Notes: a model not told the origin generated them from the sequence alone. Shown: positions 35,859 to 46,049, counted from the first letter of the stretch. The stretch: DNA of 64,000 nucleotides from Serpentinicella alkaliphila (GCF_018141405.1 NZ_CP058648.1:1999001-2063000); one strand, 5' to 3'. Numbers and translations are program-made.

Positions 35859-37622
35859 ATGCAAAGAAAATTGTTTATTACATTTTCAGTTATACTCCTG
35901 TTAGCAATTCTGCTAACAGGATTTTTGTCTATGCATCTAATACGATCTAGCTATTTAGATGAATTAGAGGTTAGACTTGTTTCTAATGGAAGGCTAATAG
36001 AACAGCAGTTGGAAAAGGATAAAACAATTCTAACAAATTTAACTAGGCTTAGGAATATCGTTCATGATTATGGAAAAATAACAGAATCAAGGATTACGAT
36101 TATAGATATTGATGGAAATGTGTTAGCAGATAGCTTTGTAGAAACCGGTGTTATTGAAAACCATATAAATAGGCCTGAGGTACAGTCTGCTCTAAATGGT
36201 GAAGTTGGAAGATCAGTACGTAAAAGTAAGACTGTTAATATTGATATGTTATATGTGTCCCTTCCTTTAAGGCAGATAGGTGAAAATTCTATAATCATTA
36301 GGTTAGCTGTTGACTTAATGGAAATAGAGAGAATCAATGGTATATTGTTTAGATATGTAGGTATTTCAATAATTTTTGGCCTGCTAATTTCTCTAATAAC
36401 TGGTTTTAGGGTTATTAACAAGATAATTGAGCCTATTAAAGAAATAACAAAAGTCTCTAAAAAGATATCTGAAGGCCATCTAAATAGAAAGGTCCACGTA
36501 ATATCAAACGATGAAATAGGGGAATTAGCTGATAATTTTAATATAATGGCTTCAAAACTAAAATTTACTATTGAGGAATTATCAAATAGCAATACTAAGT
36601 TTAAGGCTCTATTAACTAGTATGGTTAATCCAATAATAGCCATAGATAATAAAAGAAATGTTATTGTAATTAATCCAGCAGCTGAAACTTTATTTAATGT
36701 AAATGCTCAGGAGGTAATTGGGAAGCACATTTTAGAAATAGTTAGAAATAATGCGTTAGATGAAACATTTAAAAACATTTTTTTAAGTAATACAGAAACG
36801 AAGGTTGAAATACAAATAAAAGACCCTGATATAAAAACATTAAAGATATATACCAATCTTATAAAGTTAGAGGATGACCCAAATAAAACTATTGGGCTAG
36901 TAGCTATAATAGAGGATGTAACAGAAATAAGAAAGCTTGAAAAAATGAGATCAGACTTTGTTGCAAATGTTTCTCACGAGCTTAGAACTCCATTGACATC
37001 AATAAGTGGTTTTGTTGAGACATTAAAATCTGGAGCAATAGATGATGAAAAAACAAAAATGAGATTTTTAGATATTATTGAAATAGAGACCGAAAGATTA
37101 AGACGGTTAATTGATGATATATTAACTCTATCTGAAATTGAAAATACTAAAAGATCTCAGAAACAAGATTTTAATACAACTGAACTAATTGCAGAAGTTG
37201 AGCAAATAATTATGCCAATAGCAACAAATAAAAATGTTGAGGTAGTATCAGAAATTGAGCAGGGTCTACCTATGATTACTGGTAATCCAGATTGGTTTAA
37301 ACAAATGCTAATTAATCTTATGGATAATGCCATAAAATATACACCAGAGGGAGGATTAGTTAATTTAAGTGCCTACTCGAAATATAATAAAATCATTATA
37401 AGTGTAAAGGATACAGGCATTGGAATACCTAAACAGGATATACCAAGATTATTTGAAAGGTTTTATAGAATAGATAAAGCTAGAACTAGAAAAATAGGTG
37501 GAACTGGATTAGGTTTAGCTATAGTTAAGCATATAGCTTTATCCTTTAATGCAACAATTAAGGTAAATAGTGATCTTGGAAAAGGAACAGAGTTTATAAT
37601 TATTATTCCAACAAAAGCTTAA
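35859..37622 (+). CDS. PhoR-like sensor histidine kinase
   Basis: About 587 residues: membrane helix at 7-27, extracytoplasmic sensor (about 30-160), second helix (about 165-185), HAMP, PAS domain (FKALLTSMVNPIIAIDNKRN), HisKA with FVANVSHELRTPLTS, and HATPase with N box (NLMDNAIKYTPEG) and GTGLGLAIVKH. It autophosphorylates on the H-box histidine and passes phosphate to the preceding regulator. ATG 35859 is six bases after AGGTG. The domain order matches PhoR of Bacillota; the signal is unknown. Confidence 0.9.
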   Translation: MQRKLFITFSVILLLAILLTGFLSMHLIRSSYLDELEVRLVSNGRLIEQQLEKDKTILTNLTRLRNIVHDYGKITESRITIIDIDGNVLADSFVETGVIENHINRPEVQSALNGEVGRSVRKSKTVNIDMLYVSLPLRQIGENSIIIRLAVDLMEIERINGILFRYVGISIIFGLLISLITGFRVINKIIEPIKEITKVSKKISEGHLNRKVHVISNDEIGELADNFNIMASKLKFTIEELSNSNTKFKALLTSMVNPIIAIDNKRNVIVINPAAETLFNVNAQEVIGKHILEIVRNNALDETFKNIFLSNTETKVEIQIKDPDIKTLKIYTNLIKLEDDPNKTIGLVAIIEDVTEIRKLEKMRSDFVANVSHELRTPLTSISGFVETLKSGAIDDEKTKMRFLDIIEIETERLRRLIDDILTLSEIENTKRSQKQDFNTTELIAEVEQIIMPIATNKNVEVVSEIEQGLPMITGNPDWFKQMLINLMDNAIKYTPEGGLVNLSAYSKYNKIIISVKDTGIGIPKQDIPRLFERFYRIDKARTRKIGGTGLGLAIVKHIALSFNATIKVNSDLGKGTEFIIIIPTKA

Positions 37623-37641
37623 TTATAAGTTAAATTTTAAA

Positions 37642-37687
37642 TAGTAAGAGCTAGTATGTAAAATATGCTAGCTTTTACTATTTTTGT
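37642..37687 (+). terminator. Rho-independent terminator of the two-component operon
   Basis: TAGTAAGAGCTAG pairs with CTAGCTTTTACTA around a short loop, followed by TTTTTG. It lies about 20 bp after the kinase. Confidence 0.75.
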
Positions 37688-37826
37688 ATTTTGATTAAAC
37701 TTTAATAGAGCCGATGAGTATATACTAAATGGATAATTTGGAATAATTTAAACTTCATAGATTTTTTTCCATAAGGGAAATATATAAGTATCTAAGGCAA
37801 TATTTAATTTTAAGGAGGAATGATTA

Positions 37827-38585
37827 ATGTCTTTAGGTACAATTTTATTAATTGGTATAACTGTTTTAATTTTTATGGGTTTGGCTGAAAGAGTTTTAGA
37901 TAGATTACGATTAAGTGACAAAGCAGCAATTACTATTATTATTGCTATGGTTTTAGCCTCAATATTCATTCCAGATATTAATATTACAGAAAGAGTCTCA
38001 TTTAACATAGGTGGATTTATAATTCCTATGGGACTTGCAATTTATCTGTTTGTTAAAGCGGAAACAGGCAAAGAAAAATGGAGAGCAGTAATTGCAGCTA
38101 TTGTTGCTGGAACAGCTATATGGCTAGTTCAAAGATATGTTTTACCAGCTGAACCTGAAGCACAACGTATTGATCCTAACTATGTATACGGAATTATGGG
38201 TGGTTTGATAGCATATATATTAGGTCGTTCAAGAAGATCAGCCTTCGTTGCAGGTATAGTAGGGGTATTTTTAAGTGATACTATTCAGCTTGTATACAAT
38301 ATAATAAATGGGCTTAATACGCCAACTAGATATGGTGGAGCAGGTGCCTTTGATACTGCAATGATTGCAGGGGTATTAGCAGTAATTATTGCGGAGGTTG
38401 TAGGTGAAACTAGAGAAAGATTACAAGGTGGTACAAGTAAAAAGGACATGCATTTTGAAAAAGGACACTTTGTTAGTTCATTAGGTAATGATGATAAAAC
38501 TTTTAGGGATAAAAAAGATAATATTATAAATATTTCTTTACAGCAAAATGATAAAAATGACGGAGGTGATCAAGATGAGAAGTAA
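37827..38585 (+). CDS. DUF1614 family membrane protein
   Basis: A 252-residue protein with about seven hydrophobic segments over residues 1-200 and a charged, low-complexity C-terminal tail. The opening GLAERVLDRLRLSDKAA and the segment GIMGGLIAYILGRSRRSAFVAG fit DUF1614. It directly precedes spoIIP, overlapping its start by 11 bp, a link common in Clostridia. Function is unknown; association with sporulation is inferred from context. ATG after AAGGAGGAA. Confidence 0.78.
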   Translation: MSLGTILLIGITVLIFMGLAERVLDRLRLSDKAAITIIIAMVLASIFIPDINITERVSFNIGGFIIPMGLAIYLFVKAETGKEKWRAVIAAIVAGTAIWLVQRYVLPAEPEAQRIDPNYVYGIMGGLIAYILGRSRRSAFVAGIVGVFLSDTIQLVYNIINGLNTPTRYGGAGAFDTAMIAGVLAVIIAEVVGETRERLQGGTSKKDMHFEKGHFVSSLGNDDKTFRDKKDNIINISLQQNDKNDGGDQDEK

Positions 38586-39732
38586 AAGATTTTTAATTGT
38601 ATTATTAATCCTCTTATTAACATCTGTTCAATTCGCATATGCTGACGATTGGTATGGTCAATATGGCAATTATTTTACTGTATATAACACTAAGGATAAT
38701 TCTGTTTTATTCAAAACTGCTAGAGAGGTACGACAAGGAGATCAATATTTAAGTGCTGATAATAATATGTACAAGGTTACTAGAGTTAATAGCAGAGAAC
38801 AAAGAGCTTACGCAGAATTCATTGAACAAATTACATTACCAACTATAAATGAAGATGTATTTGCACAGTTTCAGGATGCCCTTAGAAGTGGAGAAGGTTT
38901 GGCTATGATACTAGAAGCCCAAGCCCAAGAACAGGAAAATAGAAAAGTGGGTATATACTGTACTCATAGCTCTGAATCCTATGTTCCTACGGATGGTACT
39001 GAAAGTACAGAGGGTGGCGGTGGAATTTTACAAGTTGCGGAAAGATTAAAGGCGGGCTTTGAACAAAATGGAGTAAATGCTACTTTCGATAATACTTCCC
39101 ATGACCCACATGATGCAGGTGCATACACTAGATCTAGAAGAACAGCAGCACAATTATTAAGAGAACATCAACCCACATCATTAATTGATGTCCATAGGGA
39201 TGCTATACCTCCAGAGGAATACACTACTGAAATAAATGGAGAGCCTGCATCTAAGGTTAGACTAGTAGTAGGTGGAAGAAACCAGAACTTCTCGGCAAAT
39301 GAAGAAACAGCACTTCAAGCAAAGGCTGTAGCGGATAAAATGTACCCTGGGTTAATAAAAGATATTTTCTACGCACAAGGAAACTATAATCAAGACTTAA
39401 CTCCAAGGGCTATGCTATTAGAGATGGGAACAGCAGAGCAGGATAGGGCTCTACCAGAAAAAAGTGCAACCCTATTTTCTGAGGTGTTAACTACAGCATT
39501 CTTTGGTGGAACATTTACAGATCAGACCGATGGTGAAACTGAGTCTGCAAGACCTATTAGGGATACTAATAGAGGTAGCTCAAGAGGAATAATTGTTACA
39601 GTATTGATAGTAGGTGCAGCGGCATTAGCCTTCTTATTTATAAGTAGTGGTGGTAAAGAATGGAAGTCTAAACTGGGACGATTTAAAGAAGAATTTAATA
39701 ACTTCTTAGGTAGAGTAAGAAGGAAAAAATAG
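38575..39732 (+). CDS. spoIIP: Stage II sporulation protein P (SpoIIP)
   Basis: A 385-residue amidase/endopeptidase that works with SpoIID and SpoIIM in engulfment. It has an N-terminal signal/anchor helix (residues 5-22) and a catalytic domain with the zinc-binding segments YCTHSSESYVPTD and LIDVHRDAIPPE and the block TPRAMLLEMGTAEQD. Unusually, a second hydrophobic segment lies near the C-terminus (about 340-360). ATG 38575 follows GGAGGTGAT, so translation is probably coupled to DUF1614. Confidence 0.92.
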   Translation: MRSKRFLIVLLILLLTSVQFAYADDWYGQYGNYFTVYNTKDNSVLFKTAREVRQGDQYLSADNNMYKVTRVNSREQRAYAEFIEQITLPTINEDVFAQFQDALRSGEGLAMILEAQAQEQENRKVGIYCTHSSESYVPTDGTESTEGGGGILQVAERLKAGFEQNGVNATFDNTSHDPHDAGAYTRSRRTAAQLLREHQPTSLIDVHRDAIPPEEYTTEINGEPASKVRLVVGGRNQNFSANEETALQAKAVADKMYPGLIKDIFYAQGNYNQDLTPRAMLLEMGTAEQDRALPEKSATLFSEVLTTAFFGGTFTDQTDGETESARPIRDTNRGSSRGIIVTVLIVGAAALAFLFISSGGKEWKSKLGRFKEEFNNFLGRVRRKK

Positions 39733-39747
39733 ATAGGTGGATGAAAA

Positions 39748-40641
39748 TTGGATAAAGATTTTATTGCAATATTGATTTCATTTGTAATGGGGATAATGGC
39801 TAGGACATATATGATGAAAATCGACTATAGACAATATCCGACTTATCCCCAGTCCTATCTGTCCCATTTGACCTTAGGGTTTATAGCTGCAGGCTTAGGT
39901 GCCGTTGTAATTCCAGCTTTTTCACAAAAAGAGTATATGGCAATTACTTTTTTGGCTCTAGCTGCCCAGCATTTTAGAGATGTTAGAAGTCTTGAACGTC
40001 AAAGTCTAGATAATATTGAACCAACAGAGCTTGTACCTAGAGGGACAGCATATATAGAGGATATAGCTAAAAGGTTTGAAGCAAGAAATTATATGTCTAT
40101 ATTAACTGCTACAGGAACAGGTGCAGGCTTCTATTTGGCTGGTTACTTTGGTAATAGCACTATAGTAGCTGTTGTTATAGGAGCTATAGTGGGAGTAGTC
40201 TTTATAGTAGGTTTGAATAGACTTCTGAAGGTTAATGTAATTCAAGATATTGCTGATGTAAAGCCTGTAGATATTACTTTTGAGGGCCCATTATTAAAGT
40301 TAGCTGATACCATTGTTATGAATATCGGATTAAAATCTTCAAGAGAAATATATTTAAAAAATGGTGTAGCAGTTGAAATAACGCCTAAAAATAAATATGC
40401 CGCTGCAATTTTGTCAAACATTGGTCAAAGACAAGCAATACAGCATAATTCGGCTATAATGCTAGGAATTAGGAAAGATGTTGATGAACCTGATTTCACA
40501 CCTATTGCAAGGTTAAATCCCAAAAATGGTAATGTTGTAATGGCTATAGTAGTAAGAGATCCTGATATTAAGAAATATGTTGAAGCAGTTAAAAGCACTC
40601 CGGTTTTAGAGAGCTCCAAAAGAAAACCTATAGATAATTAA
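39748..40641 (+). CDS. YIEGIA family membrane protein
   Basis: A 297-residue protein with four or five membrane helices in the first 160 residues and a cytoplasmic C-terminal domain. The family's name-giving hexamer appears as YIEDIA in GTAYIEDIAKRFEARNYMS. Starts at TTG 39748, seven bases after AGGTGG. YIEGIA proteins occur in spore-forming Clostridia beside spoIIP and a small partner; here the partner follows 15 bp later. Function is unknown. Confidence 0.82.
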   Translation: MDKDFIAILISFVMGIMARTYMMKIDYRQYPTYPQSYLSHLTLGFIAAGLGAVVIPAFSQKEYMAITFLALAAQHFRDVRSLERQSLDNIEPTELVPRGTAYIEDIAKRFEARNYMSILTATGTGAGFYLAGYFGNSTIVAVVIGAIVGVVFIVGLNRLLKVNVIQDIADVKPVDITFEGPLLKLADTIVMNIGLKSSREIYLKNGVAVEITPKNKYAAAILSNIGQRQAIQHNSAIMLGIRKDVDEPDFTPIARLNPKNGNVVMAIVVRDPDIKKYVEAVKSTPVLESSKRKPIDN

Positions 40642-40656
40642 AAGGGGCTGAAAACT

Positions 40657-40851
40657 ATGAAGTTTGGAATAAAGGAGTTAATTATAGCGATAATTACAAC
40701 TAATAAAGAATTTGTAGATAGTTCTACGGCTCCTGTTTTCATTGCACAAAATGAAGAAGAAAAAGAGCGTATAGCTTTATTAGTTTCGAAAACTACAATG
40801 GGAATGGTTCACGATATTGGACATGGAACATATATAATAGTAAAACATTAA
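40657..40851 (+). CDS. Capping complex subunit for YIEGIA
   Basis: A 64-residue protein with the segment APVFIAQNEEEKERIALLV followed by a hydrophobic C-terminal strand region (GTYIIVKH). This matches the small partner always found after YIEGIA genes. No enzyme motif is visible. It sits in the spoIIP-YIEGIA-DUF3189 run with short spacings. Confidence 0.75.
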   Translation: MKFGIKELIIAIITTNKEFVDSSTAPVFIAQNEEEKERIALLVSKTTMGMVHDIGHGTYIIVKH

Positions 40852-40872
40852 TGTTTACTGAAGGTGATCGAA

Positions 40873-41130
40873 TTGAAAATTATTTACACAACAAAGAAGG
40901 ATAATTATGCAGCTGTAAAAGCTGCATATCTTCATTTAAATTTAACTAATGATTTTAATAAAGAAGATGTAGAAATGGAGCCTATGAGATTTTATTACTT
41001 AGGTTTAGATAAAGAAGATAATGAAATATATGTCGTAAATTACTTTAAAAATAAGCATATATACAATAATATTGTTGAAGGCTTAGCCAGATTATATAAT
41101 CAAGGTGTTTTAATTGTTGATATTGATTAG
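40873..41130 (+). CDS. DUF3189 family protein (short paralogue)
   Basis: About 85 residues, beginning KIIYTTKKDNYAAVKAAYLHL, with a clear match in layout to the next gene. It lacks the CYGGAHTS loop of full DUF3189 proteins, which is replaced by TTKKDNYAA. TTG 40873 is chosen because AAGGTGAT lies eight bases before it; a GTG at 40864 would add three residues. Function is unknown. The tandem pair suggests duplication and divergence. Confidence 0.7.
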   Translation: MKIIYTTKKDNYAAVKAAYLHLNLTNDFNKEDVEMEPMRFYYLGLDKEDNEIYVVNYFKNKHIYNNIVEGLARLYNQGVLIVDID

Positions 41131-41153
41131 AATATGACTAAGTAGGTGTTTAG

Positions 41154-41618
41154 ATGAAAATTTTTTACTGTTGTTATGGTGGAGCCCATACATCTGTAGT
41201 TGCTGCATCAGTACATTTAGGATATTTACCCTCAGACCGTATACCTACAACAGAAGAGGTTTTATCGATACCGAATTATGATAAAAGTCCTAATCTAAAG
41301 GTAGGCACACCTCTTTTCATGGGAGTTGATGAATTCGCAAATGAGGTTTTTGTAATGGGAATGGGTCATAATCGAGACTATTTTGCAAAATTAACCTATG
41401 AGTACTCCCGATTATTATCAAATGGAGATACTTCTGGTATTAGAATAATAAATGCCCTTTCTTGTATAAACAATTATATTAGATTGGGTGGATTTTTATC
41501 TAGAAGGGTAAACTTGGTTAAAATAGGTAGGCCTATAACAGTTTATGGTATAAGAAAAAATTATAAATACTTTGTTGCACTAGTAAAAAATTTTAAAAGT
41601 ACAATAAACATTGACTGA
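41154..41618 (+). CDS. DUF3189 family protein
   Basis: A 154-residue DUF3189 protein, starting KIFYCCYGGAHTSVVAASVHLGYLP, with a glycine-rich loop after the first strand that resembles a nucleotide- or phosphate-binding turn. The middle part GTPLFMGVDEFANEVFVMGMG is conserved in the family. Function is unknown. It follows a shorter paralogue. ATG after TAGGTGTT. Confidence 0.8.
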   Translation: MKIFYCCYGGAHTSVVAASVHLGYLPSDRIPTTEEVLSIPNYDKSPNLKVGTPLFMGVDEFANEVFVMGMGHNRDYFAKLTYEYSRLLSNGDTSGIRIINALSCINNYIRLGGFLSRRVNLVKIGRPITVYGIRKNYKYFVALVKNFKSTINID

Positions 41619-41710
41619 TGTAAAGCTACAATGCTAATATAGTATTTGGAAATTGATGAAAATTGTATAATATTAGTATCAAACTAAAGAATTTAAAGTG
41701 GGTGTCATAT

Positions 41711-43033
41711 TTGAAAGAAACAAATGTTAAGAATATAATAAGTAAAGTATATCCAAATAGTATAGCAGAAGAGGTAGGAATTGAAGTAGGAGATGTGCTT
41801 GTAAGTATTAATGGCGAAGAAATTGAAGATATAATTGAATATAAGTTTTTTTTATCAGATGAATATTTAGAAATTGCTATAGAAAAAGCAGATGGAGAAA
41901 TATGGGATATAGAAATTGAAAAGGATTATGATGAGGACTTGGGTATAGAATTTGAGAACCCAACAATTTGTGATGCGAGAAGTTGTAGAAATAAATGTAT
42001 TTTTTGTTTTATTGACCAATTACCAAAAGACATGAGAGATAGCCTTTACTTTAAAGATGATGACTCAAGGCTATCATTTTTATTAGGAAATTACATTACA
42101 TTAACAAATATGAGTGATGATGACATAAATAAAATTATTAGTTATAGAATTAGCCCTATAAATATTTCTGTTCATACAACAAATGGTGATTTAAGAAAAA
42201 AAATGCTTAATAATAAGTTTGCGGGGAAAATATTAGATATTATACATAGATTTTCAGAAAACGATATTAATATGAATTGTCAAATAGTATTATGTCCGGA
42301 TATTAATGATAAGCAGGAGTTAGATAAAACTATACAAGATTTAGGAAAATATGCAGATAATATTAATAGTGTAGCCGTAGTACCAGTAGGATTAACTAGA
42401 TTTAGGGAAGGACTATTTAATCTAAGAACATTCACTAAGGATGAGGCTATTGAAGTTATTAATCAGGTTGTAAACTATCAAAAACAATTTAAAAAGAGTC
42501 TAGGAAGAAATTTTGTGCATTTAGCAGATGAGTTTTATATACTAGCTGATATACCTTTTCCACCATATAATAGTTACGATGATTTCCATCAGTTAGAAAA
42601 TGGAGTAGGCTTAGTTGTAAAATTTCAGCAAGAATTTTATGATGCATTAAATAGAATTAATAGTGACAAGAAACAAAATAAAAAAATAACAGTAGTTACC
42701 GGAGAAATAGCATATAGAATAATTAAGAATTTATGTGATGATTTAATGAGAAAAGTTAATAATCTCAATATAGAGGTTATTAAAGTAGTTAATCATTTCT
42801 TTGGAGGATATGTAACAGTAAGCGGCCTAGTTACTGGACAGGATATTTTAGATGCACTTAAGGACGTTGATTTGGGTGCAAAATTAATAATACCTGAATC
42901 TATGCTTAAATCTGGGGAAGAGGTTTTTCTAGACGACATAACTATTAGTGATTTAAAAAATAGGCTAAATAGAGAAGTAGTAGTAAGTTCAGTAGATGGT
43001 GCTGAATTTGTAAAGAAATTACTAAATGATTAA
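41711..43033 (+). CDS. DUF512 radical SAM protein with N-terminal PDZ domain
   Basis: About 440 residues. An N-terminal PDZ-like part (SIAEEVGIEVGDVLVSINGE) is followed by a radical SAM-like segment with CDARSCRNKCIFCFIDQLP and a C-terminal DUF512 domain (VVTGEIAYRI ... HFFGGYVTVSGLVTG). TTG 41711 is preferred: AGTGGGTG lies nine bases upstream. The frame is open back to 41663. The family is conserved in Clostridia directly upstream of der, as here; its reaction is unknown. Confidence 0.85.
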   Translation: MKETNVKNIISKVYPNSIAEEVGIEVGDVLVSINGEEIEDIIEYKFFLSDEYLEIAIEKADGEIWDIEIEKDYDEDLGIEFENPTICDARSCRNKCIFCFIDQLPKDMRDSLYFKDDDSRLSFLLGNYITLTNMSDDDINKIISYRISPINISVHTTNGDLRKKMLNNKFAGKILDIIHRFSENDINMNCQIVLCPDINDKQELDKTIQDLGKYADNINSVAVVPVGLTRFREGLFNLRTFTKDEAIEVINQVVNYQKQFKKSLGRNFVHLADEFYILADIPFPPYNSYDDFHQLENGVGLVVKFQQEFYDALNRINSDKKQNKKITVVTGEIAYRIIKNLCDDLMRKVNNLNIEVIKVVNHFFGGYVTVSGLVTGQDILDALKDVDLGAKLIIPESMLKSGEEVFLDDITISDLKNRLNREVVVSSVDGAEFVKKLLND

Positions 43034-43056
43034 AGGAAAATGAAGAGGTGATATAA

Positions 43057-44379
43057 ATGGCAAGACCAATGGTTGCTGTAGTTGGAAGACCTAATGTAGG
43101 AAAATCTACTTTTTTTAATAAAGTAGCTGGAAAGAGAATTTCTATAGTTGAGGACAAACCAGGTGTAACAAGAGACAGAATTTATACTGAGGTTGAATGG
43201 CTAAGCTATAATTTTACTATGATTGATACTGGGGGAATTGAGCCAGATTCCGATGAGATAATTCCTGCTCAAATGAGAAGACAAGCAGAACTAGCAATTG
43301 AAACTGCTAACGTAATTTTATTTATGCTAGATGGTAGAGCGGGCTTAACATCTGCGGATAGAGAAATAGCAGATATGCTTAGAAAATCTAAAAAGCCTGT
43401 TGTATTAGCTATAAATAAAGTTGATACAAAAGAAAAATCAGACTATTTCTATGATTACTATGAGCTAGGCCTAGGAGACCCTAATGAAATATCATCCTCC
43501 CTTGGATTAGGGATAGGTGATTTATTAGATGAGATTGTTAAACATTTCGCTTCAATTGAAGAAAATGAGTACGATGAAGAGGTTATAAAGGTAGCAGTGA
43601 TTGGAAAACCGAATGTAGGTAAATCATCTCTCATTAATCGTATTCTAGGTGAAGATAGGGTTATAGTAAGTGATATAGCAGGTACTACAAGAGATGCAAT
43701 AGATACACCTTTTACTCACGGTGAGGATCAATACGTTCTAATAGATACGGCCGGGATAAGACGCAAGAGTAAAATTACAGAGGATGTAGAAAAGTATAGT
43801 GTAATTCGAGCTATAGCAGCTGTAGAAAGAGCAGATGTGTGTTTACTAGTTATTGACGCTTCCGAAGGTGTTACGGAACAGGATAAAAAAATAGCTGGGT
43901 ATAGTCATGATAATGGAAAGGGTTTAATCATAGTAATAAATAAATGGGATCTTATTGAAAAGGATACCCATACTATGAATGAGTTTACTAAGACAATAAG
44001 AGAAGAGCTTGCTTTCTGTCCTTACGCACCTATACTATTTATTTCTGCCTTAACTGGACAAAGAACAAATAAAATTTTAGAACAAGTTAAATATGTTGCA
44101 AATCAAAATGCTATGAGAATTCAAACAGGTACTTTAAATGAGGTTATCGGTGAAGCTATATTATTACATCAAGCACCTTCAGATAAAGGAAAACAATTAA
44201 AAATATTCTATGGTACTCAAGCAGCGGTTAAACCACCTACATTTGTCCTATTTATAAATGATAGGGAATTAATGCATTTTTCATATGAGAGATATATTGA
44301 AAATAGAATAAGAGAATATTTTAATTTTGAAGGTACTCCAATAAGATTTATATATAGAGAAAAAACCGGGGGGCAATAA
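43057..44379 (+). CDS. der: Ribosome biogenesis GTPase Der (EngA)
   Basis: Two tandem G domains and a KH-like C-terminus in 440 residues. First domain: [22 protein letters not shown]. Second: [24 protein letters not shown]. Der assists 50S subunit assembly. ATG after AGAGGTGAT. It heads the der-plsY-gpsA-spoIVA run that is conserved in sporulating Bacillota. Confidence 0.97.
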   Translation: MARPMVAVVGRPNVGKSTFFNKVAGKRISIVEDKPGVTRDRIYTEVEWLSYNFTMIDTGGIEPDSDEIIPAQMRRQAELAIETANVILFMLDGRAGLTSADREIADMLRKSKKPVVLAINKVDTKEKSDYFYDYYELGLGDPNEISSSLGLGIGDLLDEIVKHFASIEENEYDEEVIKVAVIGKPNVGKSSLINRILGEDRVIVSDIAGTTRDAIDTPFTHGEDQYVLIDTAGIRRKSKITEDVEKYSVIRAIAAVERADVCLLVIDASEGVTEQDKKIAGYSHDNGKGLIIVINKWDLIEKDTHTMNEFTKTIREELAFCPYAPILFISALTGQRTNKILEQVKYVANQNAMRIQTGTLNEVIGEAILLHQAPSDKGKQLKIFYGTQAAVKPPTFVLFINDRELMHFSYERYIENRIREYFNFEGTPIRFIYREKTGGQ

Positions 44380-44380
44380 C

Positions 44381-44971
44381 ATGACCATTTTCATAGTAGT
44401 TGTTGCATATTTAATTGGTAATATTTCTACTTCCTTTATTGTGGCTAAATTAATGGCAGATGTTGATATTAGAAGTGTAGGAAGTGGTAATGCAGGATCT
44501 ACTAATGTTCTTAGAACACTGGGTAAAAAAGCAGCAGCTATTACCTTTTTAGGAGATAGCTTAAAAGGTGTTGTTGCAGTATTAATAGCAAGATTTTTTG
44601 GACTACATGAAAATATAGAGCTATTTGCAGGAATCTCTGTTGTAATTGGTCATAATTGGCCTGTATTTTTAAAATTCAAAGGCGGAAAGGGTATTGCAAC
44701 TACTATTGGAGTTACCCTGGCCATTAATTATATCGCGGCACTTATATGTCTTTCTATCGGAATAGCAATATTAATACGTACAAAATATGTGTCATTAGCT
44801 TCAATTACCGCTATCACTATTTTTCCAATATTTTTGTTCTTCCAAAGCAGAGAGTATTTTATTTTTGCATTAATACTGTGCTTACTTGCTATATATAGAC
44901 ATAGGGAAAATATTCAGAGGTTATTAAATGGTACAGAAAGAAAGATTGGGGAAAAAGCAGGAGTTAGATAA
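44381..44971 (+). CDS. plsY: Glycerol-3-phosphate acyltransferase PlsY
   Basis: A 196-residue membrane enzyme with five helices that transfers acyl from acyl-phosphate to glycerol-3-phosphate, the first step of phospholipid synthesis. Signatures: VDIRSVGSGNAGSTNVLR, VVIGHNWPVFLKFKGGKGIATT. It starts 1 bp after der and is followed 13 bp later by gpsA, which makes its substrate. Confidence 0.95.
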   Translation: MTIFIVVVAYLIGNISTSFIVAKLMADVDIRSVGSGNAGSTNVLRTLGKKAAAITFLGDSLKGVVAVLIARFFGLHENIELFAGISVVIGHNWPVFLKFKGGKGIATTIGVTLAINYIAALICLSIGIAILIRTKYVSLASITAITIFPIFLFFQSREYFIFALILCLLAIYRHRENIQRLLNGTERKIGEKAGVR

Positions 44972-44984
44972 GGGAGGGATAATT

Positions 44985-46016
44985 ATGACTAATTATACTA
45001 TTGCCGTACTAGGGGCAGGTAGTTGGGGAACTGCTTTAGCACACCTTCTAGCCAACAAAGGTTATCAAGTTAATTTGTGGATGAGAAGTAATATTCAATA
45101 TAATACTATGGTTGAAACTAAAGAAAATAAAAAGTATTTACCTGGGATACAGTTATCAGCTTCTTTATCATATCATCTAGATATAGAAAAGGCATTATCA
45201 GGTGCTAAAATTATTTTAGTCGCAGTGCCTACTCAGCAAGTGAGAGGTCTATTAAAATCCTGTAAGCAGTTTATAAATAAAGATCAGGTTATAGTTAATG
45301 TTGCTAAGGGATTAGAGCAGGGTACTCACTATAGAATTTCTGAAGTTGTTAAGGAAGAGCTAAATGACCAACCCTATGCAATCCTTTCAGGACCCTCTCA
45401 TGCGGAAGAAGTGGCAAAAAATATGCCAACTACAGTAGTAGTAGCCTCGAAGGAGAGAGGAATTGCTGAATTTGTACAGAATACTTTTATGACTGATGAT
45501 TTTAGAGTTTATACAAATCCAGATGTAGTTGGAGTAGAATTAGGTGGTGCCCTTAAAAACGTAATAGCTTTTGGAGCTGGGATCGTTGATGGATTAGGTT
45601 TTGGTGACAATGCAAAGGCAGCTTTAATGACTAGAGGGATAAGAGAAATAGCTCGTCTAGGAAGTTCTATGGGTGCTAATGTTTATACTTTTGCTGGGCT
45701 ATCAGGAATTGGTGACCTTATAGTAACATGTACAAGTATGCATAGTAGAAATAGAAGAGCTGGTATTTTAATAGGTCAGGGTAAGTCACTAAATGAGACA
45801 CTTGAAGAAATAGGTATGGTTGTTGAGGGTATAACTACGACAAAAGTTGCCTATGAATTATCGGTTAAAAATAATATTGATATGCCAATAACAGAACAAA
45901 TAAATAATGTACTTTATGGAGATTTTAATGTTAAGGAAGCAGTAATTAACTTAATGACGAGAAATAAGAAACAAGAAATTGAAGAAGTAATAGCTGAAGA
46001 GCTAATAGCATGGTAA
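44985..46016 (+). CDS. gpsA: Glycerol-3-phosphate dehydrogenase [NAD(P)+]
   Basis: A 343-residue enzyme that reduces dihydroxyacetone phosphate to glycerol-3-phosphate. N-terminal Rossmann motif VLGAGSWGTALA, then VNVAKGLEQGT, the catalytic-lysine block GVELGGALKNVIAFGAGI and the C-terminal GLSGIGDLIVTCTS. ATG 44985 follows AGGGAGGG. The frame extends upstream to 44928, overlapping plsY, but the ribosome binding site rules that out. Its TAA stop starts the terminator stem. Confidence 0.96.
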   Translation: MTNYTIAVLGAGSWGTALAHLLANKGYQVNLWMRSNIQYNTMVETKENKKYLPGIQLSASLSYHLDIEKALSGAKIILVAVPTQQVRGLLKSCKQFINKDQVIVNVAKGLEQGTHYRISEVVKEELNDQPYAILSGPSHAEEVAKNMPTTVVVASKERGIAEFVQNTFMTDDFRVYTNPDVVGVELGGALKNVIAFGAGIVDGLGFGDNAKAALMTRGIREIARLGSSMGANVYTFAGLSGIGDLIVTCTSMHSRNRRAGILIGQGKSLNETLEEIGMVVEGITTTKVAYELSVKNNIDMPITEQINNVLYGDFNVKEAVINLMTRNKKQEIEEVIAEELIAW

Positions 46017-46049
46017 AAGTTTATCCTTTGGATAAACTTTTTTTTCTTA
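46015..46049 (+). terminator. Rho-independent terminator of the der-plsY-gpsA run
   Basis: A perfect 12-bp stem, AAAAGTTTATCC with GGATAAACTTTT, loop TTT, then more T residues. Its 5' arm overlaps the gpsA stop codon. Confidence 0.9.

Noticed and set aside
36068-36643. 191-codon minus-strand frame opposite the histidine kinase
   Set aside because: Mirrors the kinase codons; no ribosome binding site, and the kinase domains fully explain the region.
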